Shown piece after piece: positions 36,681-46,800 of a DNA stretch of 64,000 bases; the stretch's first letter is position 1; every line of letters begins with the position of its first letter. The notes beneath the pieces were generated by a model, which saw only the letters and a program-made list of their open reading frames with translations, made no database searches and had not been told where the DNA came from. Position numbers and translations under genes: made by a program. Origin of the DNA: Wocania arenilitoris (GTDB taxonomy: Bacteria; Bacteroidota; Bacteroidia; Flavobacteriales; Flavobacteriaceae); contig NZ_JAKKDU010000011.1 of the NCBI RefSeq assembly GCF_021728535.1, positions 84,121-148,120 on the forward strand. The letters run 5' to 3'.

Positions 36681-37031
36681 AAAATGCTATTGGAGCAATA
36701 GTAGATTTTAAGTTGTTCAATGTCTGTTTATTCGACACTTATGTTAATTCTGATGTGTTTTATGCATGGCTTACACAAGAGCTGCTACCATGCATACCTA
36801 AACAATCTGTCATTGTCCTAGACAATGCAACGTTCCATAAAAAAAATGATGCATCACAAGCAATACAGGAGGTTGGACATTTCTTAGAGTTCCTGTCCCC
36901 ATATAGTCCAGATTTGAACCCTATTGAAAAGAAATGGGCACAAGCAAAAAGTATCAGACGAAAATACGAGTATAATACTGATGAACTTTTTTATATGCTG
37001 AATAATGACGTTTTATTTTGATTTAACTATA
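36660..37031 (+). mobile_element. 3' part of a second IS630 copy
   Basis: The segment corresponds to 5669-6041 of the complete element with about eight mismatches and one fewer T in the run near 36987. It encodes the transposase C-terminal catalytic half from about DWHARGR onward (SVIVLDNATFHK, YSPDLNPIEKKW) and keeps the intact ending FYMLNNDVLF, so this copy shows the unshifted C-terminus. The 5' half and left repeat are absent. The left border coincides with a 21-base sequence shared with the EEP gene, which suggests recombination, not transposition, made this junction. Confidence 0.85.
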
Positions 37032-37032
37032 T

Positions 37033-37340
37033 AATACGGTTCGCACCTATTTAATACGTCATTTTAAAACCAAAATAAAAGCACCAAGAAAATCACACTA
37101 CAAAAAAGATGAGCAGGCTATTGAAGCCTTTTTTAAAACTTCCAAATGAATTAGAAATCATTAAAAAAGACATAGTTTTTGATGCTGAAACTACAGTAAA
37201 TCTATATGCTCAAGACGAAGCAGATTTGGACTCAAAACCCATATTGGAAGCTGCTTAACAGCAAAAGGTATTAAGCCAATTGTTAATTATCAACACGCTT
37301 TTTAAAAACACCTATTTATACGGTAGTTTTTATGATATGG
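37033..37340 (+). pseudogene. Remnant of a different IS630-type transposase
   Basis: Three short frames together match the middle of an IS630-family transposase. The first reads TVRTYLIRHFKTKIKAPRK and then HYKKDEQAIEAFFKTS. The second reads KLPNELEIIKKDIVFDAE and LYAQDEAD, which holds a DE catalytic motif. The third reads FGLKTHIGSCLTAKG and PIVNYQHAF, then NTYLYGSFYD after a further shift. At least three frame breaks make it non-functional. It differs from the 5142 element in sequence and begins directly after the right end of the partial copy, so the partial copy may have been inserted into or beside it. Confidence 0.75.
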
Positions 37341-37361
37341 ATTTAGAAATTAAACATAAGA

Positions 37362-38708
37362 CTACCTGGGTGTAAGTTGTATTTTAATAATTACATCTAT
37401 ATCGTTGTGTTTGTTAGCAACACCCTTTAAGGTAATATCATGCGTGTTTTGTATGAAGGAAACTTTCTCATTTCCATTCATATACCTCGCAGTCTTTATT
37501 TTTTCCCCAGTTGCAGGCAATTTGATAACCCCATCGGAAGGAATATCCAATACATGCACATAAATAGCATCATCTGTTAAGGTAGTACCGCCCCAGGTTT
37601 CATCATAAATTCCACCACGTGTGCCATATATACTTTCCCCGTATTTAGACATAAATTCCCCTATTTCCTCAAGCCTCTCAACCAATTCAGGTTCTATTTC
37701 TCCCTGAGGGTCCGGACCAACATTCAGTAAAAAGTTTCCATCCAGAGAAACAATCTTTACTAAATATCTTAGAATTTCTTCCAAACTCAGTAGAGTCTCT
37801 TTGTCAATTGGCCTCCAACCCCAACCATTGAGTGCTAAATTATCGCAATATTCCCAAAGTCTGTCCATTTTGCCTGTAAGAAACCTCTCTTCATGGATAT
37901 CAAAATCACCCTTCCATCCTCCACGTTCGTTTATTAGCATTTTAGGCTGTAATTTTCTCGCCATCTTAGCTAACTTAAGAGGTTCCCAGCTAAAGTCACC
38001 AGTGTAAGGAGTATCATTTTCTCGTTTATGCCATGCTTTTTCCCAACTATATTCAAGGCCACCTGCTCCTAGCCACTCGTCAGAGCCACCATCCCACCAT
38101 AATATATCTACCTCACCATAGTTGGTAAGTAATTCCTTTACCTGTACATAGGTTTGTTCTTTCATCTTCTCGGCACTGGATCGGTACATATTTGGGAAAA
38201 AATAACCAGGGTACCTCCAATCTGGAGGGGAATAGTAGAAGCCAATTTTCATTTGCGCACTTCGGGCGGCATCCACATATTCAGCTATTAAATCCCTCTT
38301 TGCCGCACTATTTACTGCATCATAATCACCAAACTTGGTATCGAATAGACAAAATCCATCATGGTGACGGGTAGTTAAAACTACGTACTTACAGCCTGCA
38401 TTTTTTGCAATTTCCATCCATTTTTTTGGGTCATATTTTTTAGCGCTAAATTCATTGGCCAGCTTTTTATACTCGTCAATATCGTTACGGTAATAAAACA
38501 TACTCCATTCTCCTTTTCCTGGTATTGAGTAGAGTCCCCAATGAATAAACAAACCAAACTTAGCATCGCGAAACCATTGCAAATCTTGCTGAGGTAAGAG
38601 AAGCGAATCTGCTTCAAGAACTGCACTCCGTTGATACTGTGCTTGACTATAAGTTAAATGGGTTAATGACATTAAAGCCACAATAAATAAGAGTGTTTTC
38701 TGTTTCAT
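37362..38708 (-). CDS. GH29 alpha-L-fucosidase, secreted, single-domain
   Basis: The 448-residue product has a type I signal peptide (KTLLFIVALMSLTHLTYS) and a compact GH29 architecture: FRDAKFGLFIHWGLYSIPGKGEW, TTRHHDGFCLFDT, VDILWWDGGSDEW with the nucleophile Asp, and LVKIVSLDGNFLLNVGPDPQGEI. Residues about 370-448 form a small C-terminal beta domain. It lacks the discoidin and CHB_HEX modules of the first GH29. Its stop codon overlaps the edge of the IS630 remnant, and it is followed upstream on the same strand by the barrel-like lipoprotein at 38787, with which it is likely co-transcribed. Confidence 0.95.
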   Translation of the reverse strand: MKQKTLLFIVALMSLTHLTYSQAQYQRSAVLEADSLLLPQQDLQWFRDAKFGLFIHWGLYSIPGKGEWSMFYYRNDIDEYKKLANEFSAKKYDPKKWMEIAKNAGCKYVVLTTRHHDGFCLFDTKFGDYDAVNSAAKRDLIAEYVDAARSAQMKIGFYYSPPDWRYPGYFFPNMYRSSAEKMKEQTYVQVKELLTNYGEVDILWWDGGSDEWLGAGGLEYSWEKAWHKRENDTPYTGDFSWEPLKLAKMARKLQPKMLINERGGWKGDFDIHEERFLTGKMDRLWEYCDNLALNGWGWRPIDKETLLSLEEILRYLVKIVSLDGNFLLNVGPDPQGEIEPELVERLEEIGEFMSKYGESIYGTRGGIYDETWGGTTLTDDAIYVHVLDIPSDGVIKLPATGEKIKTARYMNGNEKVSFIQNTHDITLKGVANKHNDIDVIIKIQLTPR

Positions 38709-38786
38709 TAATTCATAAATAATTGGTTATTTATAAATTTTGACTTGATAAAATCGCAGAATTTATACAAAATTACCAAATCATTA

Positions 38787-39926
38787 TCACTCATTAATCT
38801 TATTTTTTTTAATATAACCTATCGGTAAATTATTATAAATACGAGCTAAAACAGCAATATTTTTGTCATCTCCACTCAAGCTGTCAACAGGTGATTCGAG
38901 GTATTTACTAATTGGGGGTAATAACGAACTCGAATCTGGTTTTCTAAATCCGAAAAGCCCAACACCAGCGTCAATTGCTGCCGGCACAATAACTTTAGGA
39001 TCTTGATCATTCCAGTTTGCCAAACAGGTGATTAACCGCGTATCTTCTCCAATCATTTCCTTCACCGCTTGCACTCCTTCCATATCACCTGCTTCATTCA
39101 TTAACCAGTCAATTTGGTTAAACATTTTTGAATTTGCAATGTGTGGATGTGTAATGTCAAATGCAGATAACCAGATAATTGCATCAGGATTCGTCTCTTT
39201 TGTGGCCTTGTATATAACATCCCAGCAAGCAGCAATTGCTTTGCGGCTATAAACATCATACTCTTTCTCTGATAACTGCTCTTCTCCTGGAAAGGTCTTT
39301 CCCATAAGCTCCTCGAAAAGTTGTTTTTCACTATCAAGCCATTTACCATCGTTACTACTCCTGTTGGGTTGATAAAACCAGTCAATCATGAAACCATCAA
39401 TCCCGGTCTTACCTACCGCATCACGAATAATCTGATCGAGATAATCAAGATATTTTTGAGTATACGGAATATGTCTGTCGTTAGGATAACCATAACTATA
39501 ATCAGGATATTCCATTCCCCAACGAGTATTGGAGCCTATACATAAATACCCCATCACTTTCATTCCCTCTTTATGCCCAAGGCGAACCATTTCTGGCAAA
39601 AAATCATATTTCAAACCTGGTTGCTCGGGCACAATATCATTTTTATACCATGCATAACCGTTACACGAAACAATAAAGGTTTGGATTGTATTCACCCCCA
39701 TATCTTTATACCATTGAATATGCTCTGCAGGATCGGCATCAGCCCAAAGTCCTGGTTCAGCAAATTCATTAGGTCCACCTTCACCCCAATTAAAATCTAA
39801 ATCATACGATTTTATTGGTTCTTCCTTTTCTGCGTTGGTTTTATATGATAGTGTGTTTGTTTTACATGATACAAGGAACAAACAAACTATAGTAAAGAAT
39901 AGCATATAACTTTTATTCGTTATCAT
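38787..39926 (-). CDS. Lipoprotein with a TIM-barrel-like fold, putative glycoside hydrolase of unrecognised family
   Basis: The 379-residue protein has a lipobox leader (FFTIVCLFLVSC, Cys21). The sequence has the alternating beta-alpha pattern of a barrel: WYKDMGVNTIQTFIVSCNG, HKEGMKVMGYLCIGSN, GKTGIDGFMIDWFYQPNRS, AIIWLSAFDITHPH and FNQIDWLMNEAGDM. The acidic residues at barrel strand ends (Asp in MIDWF, Asp in SAFD, Glu in NEAGD) are plausible catalytic residues, but the family is not one I can name. It resembles GH29-type barrels only in general form. It sits upstream of the GH29 gene on the same strand and next to the AraC regulator, so it is probably part of a fucose-related unit. Confidence 0.7.
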   Translation of the reverse strand: MITNKSYMLFFTIVCLFLVSCKTNTLSYKTNAEKEEPIKSYDLDFNWGEGGPNEFAEPGLWADADPAEHIQWYKDMGVNTIQTFIVSCNGYAWYKNDIVPEQPGLKYDFLPEMVRLGHKEGMKVMGYLCIGSNTRWGMEYPDYSYGYPNDRHIPYTQKYLDYLDQIIRDAVGKTGIDGFMIDWFYQPNRSSNDGKWLDSEKQLFEELMGKTFPGEEQLSEKEYDVYSRKAIAACWDVIYKATKETNPDAIIWLSAFDITHPHIANSKMFNQIDWLMNEAGDMEGVQAVKEMIGEDTRLITCLANWNDQDPKVIVPAAIDAGVGLFGFRKPDSSSLLPPISKYLESPVDSLSGDDKNIAVLARIYNNLPIGYIKKNKINE

Positions 39927-40082
39927 AATATATATTTTATTGGTTTTATAAATTTCTGTTCAATAGTAATTTTCCTCTATGCAATAATAGATATCATTTG
40001 CTATTTTTCCTGTATTCAAATAAGGGTAATAATTGCACAAATCCGACTTTTTAATTAAATTGCAGATTGTAAATCAATAAGT

Positions 40083-40976
40083 ATGTACTCTTCATCAAAC
40101 TTGCTTCCTTTCAAAATCCTAAATATCGAAAAAGTATTGCTTGACAGGAGATGGAATTATCAGAATGTTTGCAGTCCGTTTTTTCGGATGTTGTATATAG
40201 TGGATGGAAAAGGTTCAATCTTTCATGGCTCCAAAGAATATCATCTTACTCGAAATAGATTAATACTTATACCCGATTATACCAGCTGTAGTTATTACTG
40301 CGATAACAGTCTGCAAATGATATACATAATTTTCTCCAATCAGCTGCAAAATGAATTAAAGATGCATGGTTTTCGCAACCATGTTTTTACTTTGGATGCA
40401 GATCAAAATGATAAATGCTTAATCTACAGAATATTGGAACTTAATCCAGATATGGGGCTTTCTGATCCTAATCCTCAAAAATATGACAACTTAAATTATC
40501 TGGACAGATGTAAAAAAACAGAATCTGAGAAGCCTCTTTCTAACACATTTGAGAGTCAAGGTATTTTACTACAGCTTTTTTCGCGATTTAAGCCCTTATC
40601 TCAAGAAAATAATGACTATAACGATACTTCTTCCCGAAGAATAATTCAAACCATCCAATACATCAACAACAATCTAAATAAAAACCTATCGGTTAAACTA
40701 TTGGCTCAAGAAGCATGCTTAACGCCAGATTATTTCTCAAGGTTATTCTTGCAGGTAACCAAAAGCAGACCAATTGAATTTATACAGAGAAAAAGAATTG
40801 AAAACGTCCAATTACTTCTCATTACAACCAATCATTCACTGGAAAAAATTGCAGAACTTTCAGGCTTAAGTAATTCCTCCTACCTCATCCGCCTTTTTAA
40901 ACGTTACACAGGAACAGTACCTGGAAAATGGAAGGATCACTACCAAAAAGAAAAAAACCTTTTTTTTCAGCCGTAG
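40083..40976 (+). CDS. AraC-family transcriptional regulator
   Basis: The 297-residue protein has an N-terminal cupin-like sensor part (MLYIVDGKGSIFHGSKEYHLTRNRLILIPDYTS, residues about 37-70) and a C-terminal double HTH: NKNLSVKLLAQEACLTPDYFSRLFLQVTKSRPIEFIQRKRIENV followed by SLEKIAELSGLSNSSYLIRLFKRYTGTVPGKW. It is divergent from the 38787 lipoprotein gene, with a 156-bp shared region, and may control that gene and the GH29. The inducer is not evident. Confidence 0.92.
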   Translation: MYSSSNLLPFKILNIEKVLLDRRWNYQNVCSPFFRMLYIVDGKGSIFHGSKEYHLTRNRLILIPDYTSCSYYCDNSLQMIYIIFSNQLQNELKMHGFRNHVFTLDADQNDKCLIYRILELNPDMGLSDPNPQKYDNLNYLDRCKKTESEKPLSNTFESQGILLQLFSRFKPLSQENNDYNDTSSRRIIQTIQYINNNLNKNLSVKLLAQEACLTPDYFSRLFLQVTKSRPIEFIQRKRIENVQLLLITTNHSLEKIAELSGLSNSSYLIRLFKRYTGTVPGKWKDHYQKEKNLFFQP

Positions 40977-41017
40977 CAATGCGATGCCTTTCTAAAAGTG
41001 CCTAATTTGAAGAAATT

Positions 41018-41598
41018 TTGCCTCATTTTCGGTTAAAAAAAAGTCAAGATGAGTACAATTTACCTTTAATTGAAACTAAACACCTTATTAACACTTTTCT
41101 TAATCTCCGTAGTTACCATTTTAAAGGTAATGCAAAAACCGCAACAACCTTTTCAAACATTTTCGAATTTTACAACCTTAACCAAAAGGTAAATTCAAAA
41201 AAACATTTGACTAGTCTTTTTCTTCAATGGTTACTAATTGTTATTGATGCATCCCATAAAAACAAGATGGACAATTCTCCCTCACAGGAAATAAGCAATA
41301 TTGAAAATTACATCAAAAACAACCCTATGAAAGAACTGTCAATCGACGACCTTTCAGATCGGTTAAATTTATCTAAAACTAGATTTAAACATCGTTTTAA
41401 GAAAGAAATTGAAATTCCTTCAGGAGAATTTATTATGAGGAATAAATCAATTATGAAAAAGAAAACTTTAGCAACTATGATTCCATTCAGGATTTAGCAT
41501 TCGCACTTGATTTTTCTTCGTCGAATTATTTTGCTTCTGTGTTTAAAAAATATACAGGCAGAACACCAACAGAGTATCGTAATGATATATTGAGTTAA
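41018..41598 (+). pseudogene. Second AraC-family regulator, frameshifted and N-terminally short
   Basis: The first frame (41018-41497) gives a short sensor part and the first HTH (MKELSIDDLSDRLNLSKTRFKHRFKKEIEIPSGEFIMRNK). The second HTH is in another frame: NYDSIQDLAFALDFSSSNYFASVFKKYTGRTPTEYRNDILS, ending at 41598. One base change near the A-rich run about 41455-41465 would restore a single frame. The N-terminus lacks the cupin beginning seen in the intact neighbour. It lies 41 bp downstream of the intact AraC gene, so it may be a decayed tandem copy or a sequencing artefact at the homopolymer. Confidence 0.78.
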
Positions 41599-41753
41599 GT
41601 GTATCCTTTTACAGAAGTCGTTTTTTGATAAATTTTAAAAGAAACTATTGGGAAAATGAAGTGTGGTAACCGATAATCCAAAAAGGCATACAGAACACCT
41701 GAAAAACAACTTAAATAAAAAGAAAAGTTCTAAAGATACTAGTATAGAGTGGC

Positions 41754-42353
41754 TTAAGGTTTTGTAAAATCCCACCCATTCCCTAAAATAAAAAACAGTA
41801 TTTTATGAGCCTTTTTTTCAATACCTTTTCTAATTAGTTTGTAAGCTTTGTTTATATGATATTCAACAGTTTTTATAGAAACATTTAAATATTCGGCTAT
41901 TTCAATATTGGTAAGCCCTTCTTTCTTACTCAATAAAAAAGTACGCTTACACTTTTTTGGTAGATTTTCAATTTCATTGGAAATTAACGCTGTTTTATTT
42001 ACTAGTAATTCTTGGTAATCTTCATTTTTTACTTCATTTAGAGCTTCAACATATGCTTTTTCCAAAACAGAAATGGATTTATTTCTGTGATATTGATTAA
42101 CAAATTCGTTATAAACCGATTTATATAAAAAATTTTTAATAAGAAAATCACTTTTTAAATTAGATCGCAATTCCCAAGTTCTTAAAAACACATTTTGAAC
42201 TAAGTCTTGAGTCATAGCATAGTCGTTAGTTAGACTTAAAGCATAAACAAATAATTTTTTATGATATGTATTTATTAAAAACGTATATGCTTTTTCATTG
42301 CCTTTCTTTAGGCTGTCTATTAAAAAAGTATTGTTCTTAAAATTATTAATCAT
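41754..42353 (-). CDS. ECF sigma factor, FecI type
   Basis: The 199-residue protein has sigma region 2 (YTFLINTYHKKLFVYALSLTNDYAMTQDLVQNVFLRTWE) and region 4 (LPKKCKRTFLLSKKEGLTNIEIAEYLNVSIKTVEYHINKAYKLIRK). It is divergent from the fecR gene, with 123 bp between them. In Bacteroidota, FecI-type sigma factors are held by an anti-sigma FecR that senses a SusC with an STN domain, exactly the set found here. The tail beyond region 4 (KILFFILGNGWDF) is hydrophobic, a minor oddity. Confidence 0.93.
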   Translation of the reverse strand: MINNFKNNTFLIDSLKKGNEKAYTFLINTYHKKLFVYALSLTNDYAMTQDLVQNVFLRTWELRSNLKSDFLIKNFLYKSVYNEFVNQYHRNKSISVLEKAYVEALNEVKNEDYQELLVNKTALISNEIENLPKKCKRTFLLSKKEGLTNIEIAEYLNVSIKTVEYHINKAYKLIRKGIEKKAHKILFFILGNGWDFTKP

Positions 42354-42476
42354 ATGGAGATGAGTATTAATTTTATGCTAAATGTATTATAAATTATAGT
42401 AATAAAAAAAATAACAAAAAAAACCTAGGGTTTTTTAAAACGACTTTGTAGTTTAATAAGAAAGTAATAAATAGAA

Positions 42477-43649
42477 ATGATTTCTGAGAAAATAGAAAAA
42501 CGTATTATTAAATATATTTCTAAGTCTGCAACAGCCAAAGATTTAGATGTACTTATAAAATGGGTTGAGGTCTCAAGCAATAGGCTGATATTTAAAGAAT
42601 ATTTAAAAGACCATTATGCCATTATGTTTAGCATTAATAACCCCGATCCCAAAGATGTTATTGAAAAAGTTTTAAAAGAAATAAGGAACGAGAAAAATAG
42701 AATTCGTAAAAACAGATTTCGAAACGTATTTAAATATGCCGCAGCTGCTGTTTTTATAGGAGTGCTTGTTTCTGGCTTTTTCTTTAGAGATAAATTAGTA
42801 AATAACACAAAGGAAGAAATTCCAGAAGTAATAACTAATAATATTATTGTTCCTGGAAGTGATAAAGCAACTCTTACTTTAGATGATGGCTCTCATATAG
42901 CTCTTGAAGAGGGGAAATCTTATAAAAAAGGTTTTGTAAATAGCACTGGAGAAAAGATTATATATACCTCAAGCAAGACCAAATCATCAAAAATTAAACA
43001 CCATTATTTAACAATTCCTAGAGGAGGAGAATTTTCACTGACATTATCAGACGGAACTAAAGTATGGTTAAATTCAGATTCTCAACTTAAATATCCTGTA
43101 AGTTTTGCAGATGGTGAAACAAGAACAGTTGAACTGGTTTATGGTGAAGCTTATTTTGACGTATCACCGAGTACTGAGCATAAAGGAGCCAAATTTAAAG
43201 TTATAAATAAATCACAAGATGTTGAAGTGTTTGGTACAGAGTTTAATATTAGTGCATATAAGGACGAGACCCATGTTTACACCACATTGGTTGAAGGAAA
43301 AGTTGCTGTGACTAATGATGATGATTTAAATCAAGTTTTAACTCCAAATCAACAATTAAGATTAGATACAGAAACTAATAAAACAACTGTAGCAGTGGTC
43401 GATGTGGAATCCGTAGTGTCTTGGAAAAATGGTGTTTTTAGTTTTAGAGGTAAGAATTTAAAAGACATTATGAAAGTGTTATCAAGATGGTATGATATTG
43501 AGGTCGTTTTCGAAAATAAAGAATTAGAATTATTAAAATTTAAAGGTGTTTTGGCAAAAAACCAAGGTATTGAAGAAATTTTATCAATTATGAAGTCGGG
43601 TACTATAACCGATTATAAAGTAATGGATAAAACCATTATAATAAAATAA
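42477..43649 (+). CDS. FecR-family anti-sigma factor
   Basis: The 390-residue protein has a short cytoplasmic N-terminus with an anti-sigma-like helical part, one membrane span at about residues 84-102 (KYAAAAVFIGVLVSGFFF), and a periplasmic FecR domain (TIPRGGEFSLTLSDGTKVWLNSDSQLKYPVSF, VYGEAYFDVSP, KFKVINKSQDVEVFGTEFNIS), followed by the DUF4974 STN-like C-terminus (LKDIMKVLSRWYDIEVVF). It should pass a substrate signal from the SusC at 43860 to the sigma factor at 41754. Confidence 0.95.
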   Translation: MISEKIEKRIIKYISKSATAKDLDVLIKWVEVSSNRLIFKEYLKDHYAIMFSINNPDPKDVIEKVLKEIRNEKNRIRKNRFRNVFKYAAAAVFIGVLVSGFFFRDKLVNNTKEEIPEVITNNIIVPGSDKATLTLDDGSHIALEEGKSYKKGFVNSTGEKIIYTSSKTKSSKIKHHYLTIPRGGEFSLTLSDGTKVWLNSDSQLKYPVSFADGETRTVELVYGEAYFDVSPSTEHKGAKFKVINKSQDVEVFGTEFNISAYKDETHVYTTLVEGKVAVTNDDDLNQVLTPNQQLRLDTETNKTTVAVVDVESVVSWKNGVFSFRGKNLKDIMKVLSRWYDIEVVFENKELELLKFKGVLAKNQGIEEILSIMKSGTITDYKVMDKTIIIK

Positions 43650-43859
43650 ATAGCGCATTCATTTTATTAGACATCTAATAAAATTTGTAGAGCCTTGATT
43701 AAAGAGGTTATAAATTATTAAATAAAAAACATTTTGCCTATGAAATAAAGTAACTAAAATAGAGGATAAAGTTTAACCCGCAAAAGTTTATAACTCTATC
43801 CCCTTACTAACATTATCAATTAAATAAAATTGTTTAAATAACTAATAACATACAAATTT

Positions 43860-46800
43860 ATGAAAATTAAACTAACTAATGCCCGTTTTATTAATATAAA
43901 CAGGCTTTTAAAAACGATTATGAGAACATTCATTTTCTTGTTTTGTTCATTCATTTTTGCGTCGATTCCTAATAATGTAATATCTCAAAATTCTAAAGTA
44001 AAAATAAAAGAAGATAAGGTGTTGACTGTTGATGAGGTTTTCGATCTTATAATGGACCAAACAGATTACAAATTCTTTTATGAAGAAGGGACTTTTAAAG
44101 GTTACGCAAAAGTAAACTTAAAAAAAGGAATTTTAAAAACGAGTAAATTATTAAAAAGAAGCTTATCTCAAGGTGATTTCGAGGTTACATTAACAAGCAA
44201 TAATAATATTCTAATTAAAGAAAGGCAGAGTGTTAAAAAAAATATTCAAAAATTCGAAGTTTCTGGAACTGTTCAAGATGCCAATGGCCAACCTTTACCT
44301 GGAGCTAATATTACAGAAAAAGGCACAGCAAATGGAACCCAAACAGATTTTGATGGTAAGTTCTCCATTGAAGTTACAGATAAAGATGCTGTTTTGGTGG
44401 TTTCTTATTTAGGGTTTAAAACAAAGGAAATTGAGGTGAGTAACCAAACACAGATTTCTGTTATCTTACAAGAGGATGTTGCAAGCCTTGATGAAGTGGT
44501 TGTTGTAGGATACGGCTCTGTTAAAAAGTCAGATTTAACAAGTGCAATTGCTACTGTAAAAGGGGAAGATTTAGAAAATAGAGTAATTACTAGGTTAGAT
44601 CAGGCATTAGAAGGACAATTATCTGGTGTTACAGTGCAACAAGCAAGTGGTATCCCAGGTGCAGCTCCCAGAATTACTGTTAGAGGTGTTGGTTCTATTA
44701 ATGCAGGAAACAATCCTTTATATGTAATAGATGGGTTTCCTGTAGAGAATGCAAGTTTAATGGCAAATATTAATGCTAGTGATATTCAGTCAATTGAAGT
44801 TTTAAAAGATGCGGCTTCAGCAGCTATATATGGCTCAAGGGGAGCTAATGGTGTGGTGCTAATCACCACTAAAAAAGGCGTCTCAGGAAAAACTAAATTC
44901 ACTTTCGATACCTTCTATGGGGTTCAATCACCCGAAAAACTCCTAAAGTTTATGAATGCATCCGAACAGGGGTTAATGGAAACAGAGGTAAGAAATAGGT
45001 TATGGGTTGAAGCCGGCGGAAATGCATCCGATCCAAATGATGTTCGTCCTCCTAACCGGAGAGTTGATCCAGAATGGATAAGCGGAAACTTTCCGAATTA
45101 TGATAAGAATGACTATCTTTTTTCAAAAAGTGCTCCAATTAAAAACTATACTTTAACTGCTTCTGGAGGAAATGACCGTTCAAAGTATTTCATGTCTATA
45201 AATTATTTAGACCAAGAAGGTATTACTAGAAATACTGAGTTTAATAGAATAGCTATTAGGACAAACCTAGAGACTAAAGTGTTTGACGATAAACTGAAAA
45301 TTGGATTAAATTTAAATCCAAGCCGATCTTTTTATTCCAGTAATGGGGCCGAAGGAAAAGACAGTAATACAAACTGGATGCTTTGGGCAGGACCCTTAGT
45401 TAAAACTGATGAGTTCTATTACGATTACGAAACCAATCAAATAAAGAACGATTATTCGGCATATTACAATATGCATCCAGCAATTGGACCTCGATTTATG
45501 ATAATTGACAATATAAAACCAACGCGTGAACATGTTCAGGTGGTGGCTAATAGTTTTATTGAGCTGAATATACTTGATGGATTAAATTTTAAAACAAGCG
45601 GGGGCATTTTATATGGTTTCGACAAAAGTAAGACGTTCGTTGGTTTGATTCCGGGGCAAGGTAACATTTCAAGAAGCCTTTCTTCGTCAATCGGTAAAAA
45701 TTGGCTATGGGAGAATACCTTAAATTATGCGAAAACAATTGATAAGCATTCATTTAACGTTTTGGCAGGATATAGTAGTCAAAAAGTATATTCTGAAAGT
45801 TTTAATATATCTGGAAGGGGATATGATAATGAATTATCTGAAACCCTTAATAATGCAACTGATATATATGGCTGGGGTGAAAGTGCCTCTGAGTGGTCAA
45901 TGATTTCGATGTTTGGTCGACTTACATATAACTTTGATAGTCGTTATCTGTTTACAGCTGCAATACGTAGAGATGCAAGTTCGCGCTTTGGAGCTAGCAA
46001 CAAGTGGGGTGTTTTTCCATCTTTATCGGCTGCATGGAATTTGCATAAAGAAAATTTCCTGAAAGATAGCGAATTGATATCAAGTCTTAAGTTAAGGTAT
46101 AGCTGGGGTGAAACCGGTAATAACCGAATAGGTAACTATGCTTCAATTGCAGGAGTATCGGCTTCCAACGCGGTGCTTGGTGTTGATGAAAGTATTGTAA
46201 GTGGTTACCGTACATCTGGCCTTGGAAATCCTGATTTAGGTTGGGAAAAGACTGAGGCAACCAATGTTGGTCTTGATATAGGGTTTTGGAATGACCGATT
46301 AAGTTTAACAGCTGAATACTACAACAATAAAACAAATGATTTACTTTTTAATGTTCCCATACCTTTGGTAACAGGTTTTGGCGGCCAGTTAAAAAATCTG
46401 GGCTCGGTTCGTAATAAAGGATTTGAATTCGATATTAGTTCGCGCAATATTATTAATGGACCATTTAAATGGAATACCCGGTTAAACTTTTATACCAATA
46501 AGAATGAAGTTCTGAAAGTGGGGCCAGAAGGAGCACCAATAATTACAGGTAATGGATTTACGAATGCCAGTTATACAGGTATTGGCCATCCTATTGGCGC
46601 TTTTTATATGCACAAACAAATTGGAATTTTCCAGAATCAGGCCGAGGTAGATGCATCTGCAACCTGGGGAACGCAAATACCTGGTGATGTAAAATTGGCA
46701 GATATCAATAATGATGGCACAATTGACAATGATGACCGTACTTTTGTTGGGCAACCACAGCCCAAATACAACTTTGGTATTACTAATGAGTTTACTTACA

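Noticed and set aside
37033..37340. Treating the IS630-like remnant as part of the 5142-type element
   Set aside because: Its protein motifs (HYKKDEQAIEAFF, NTYLYGSF) are not found in the 5142 transposase, and the right end of that element is already complete at 37031.
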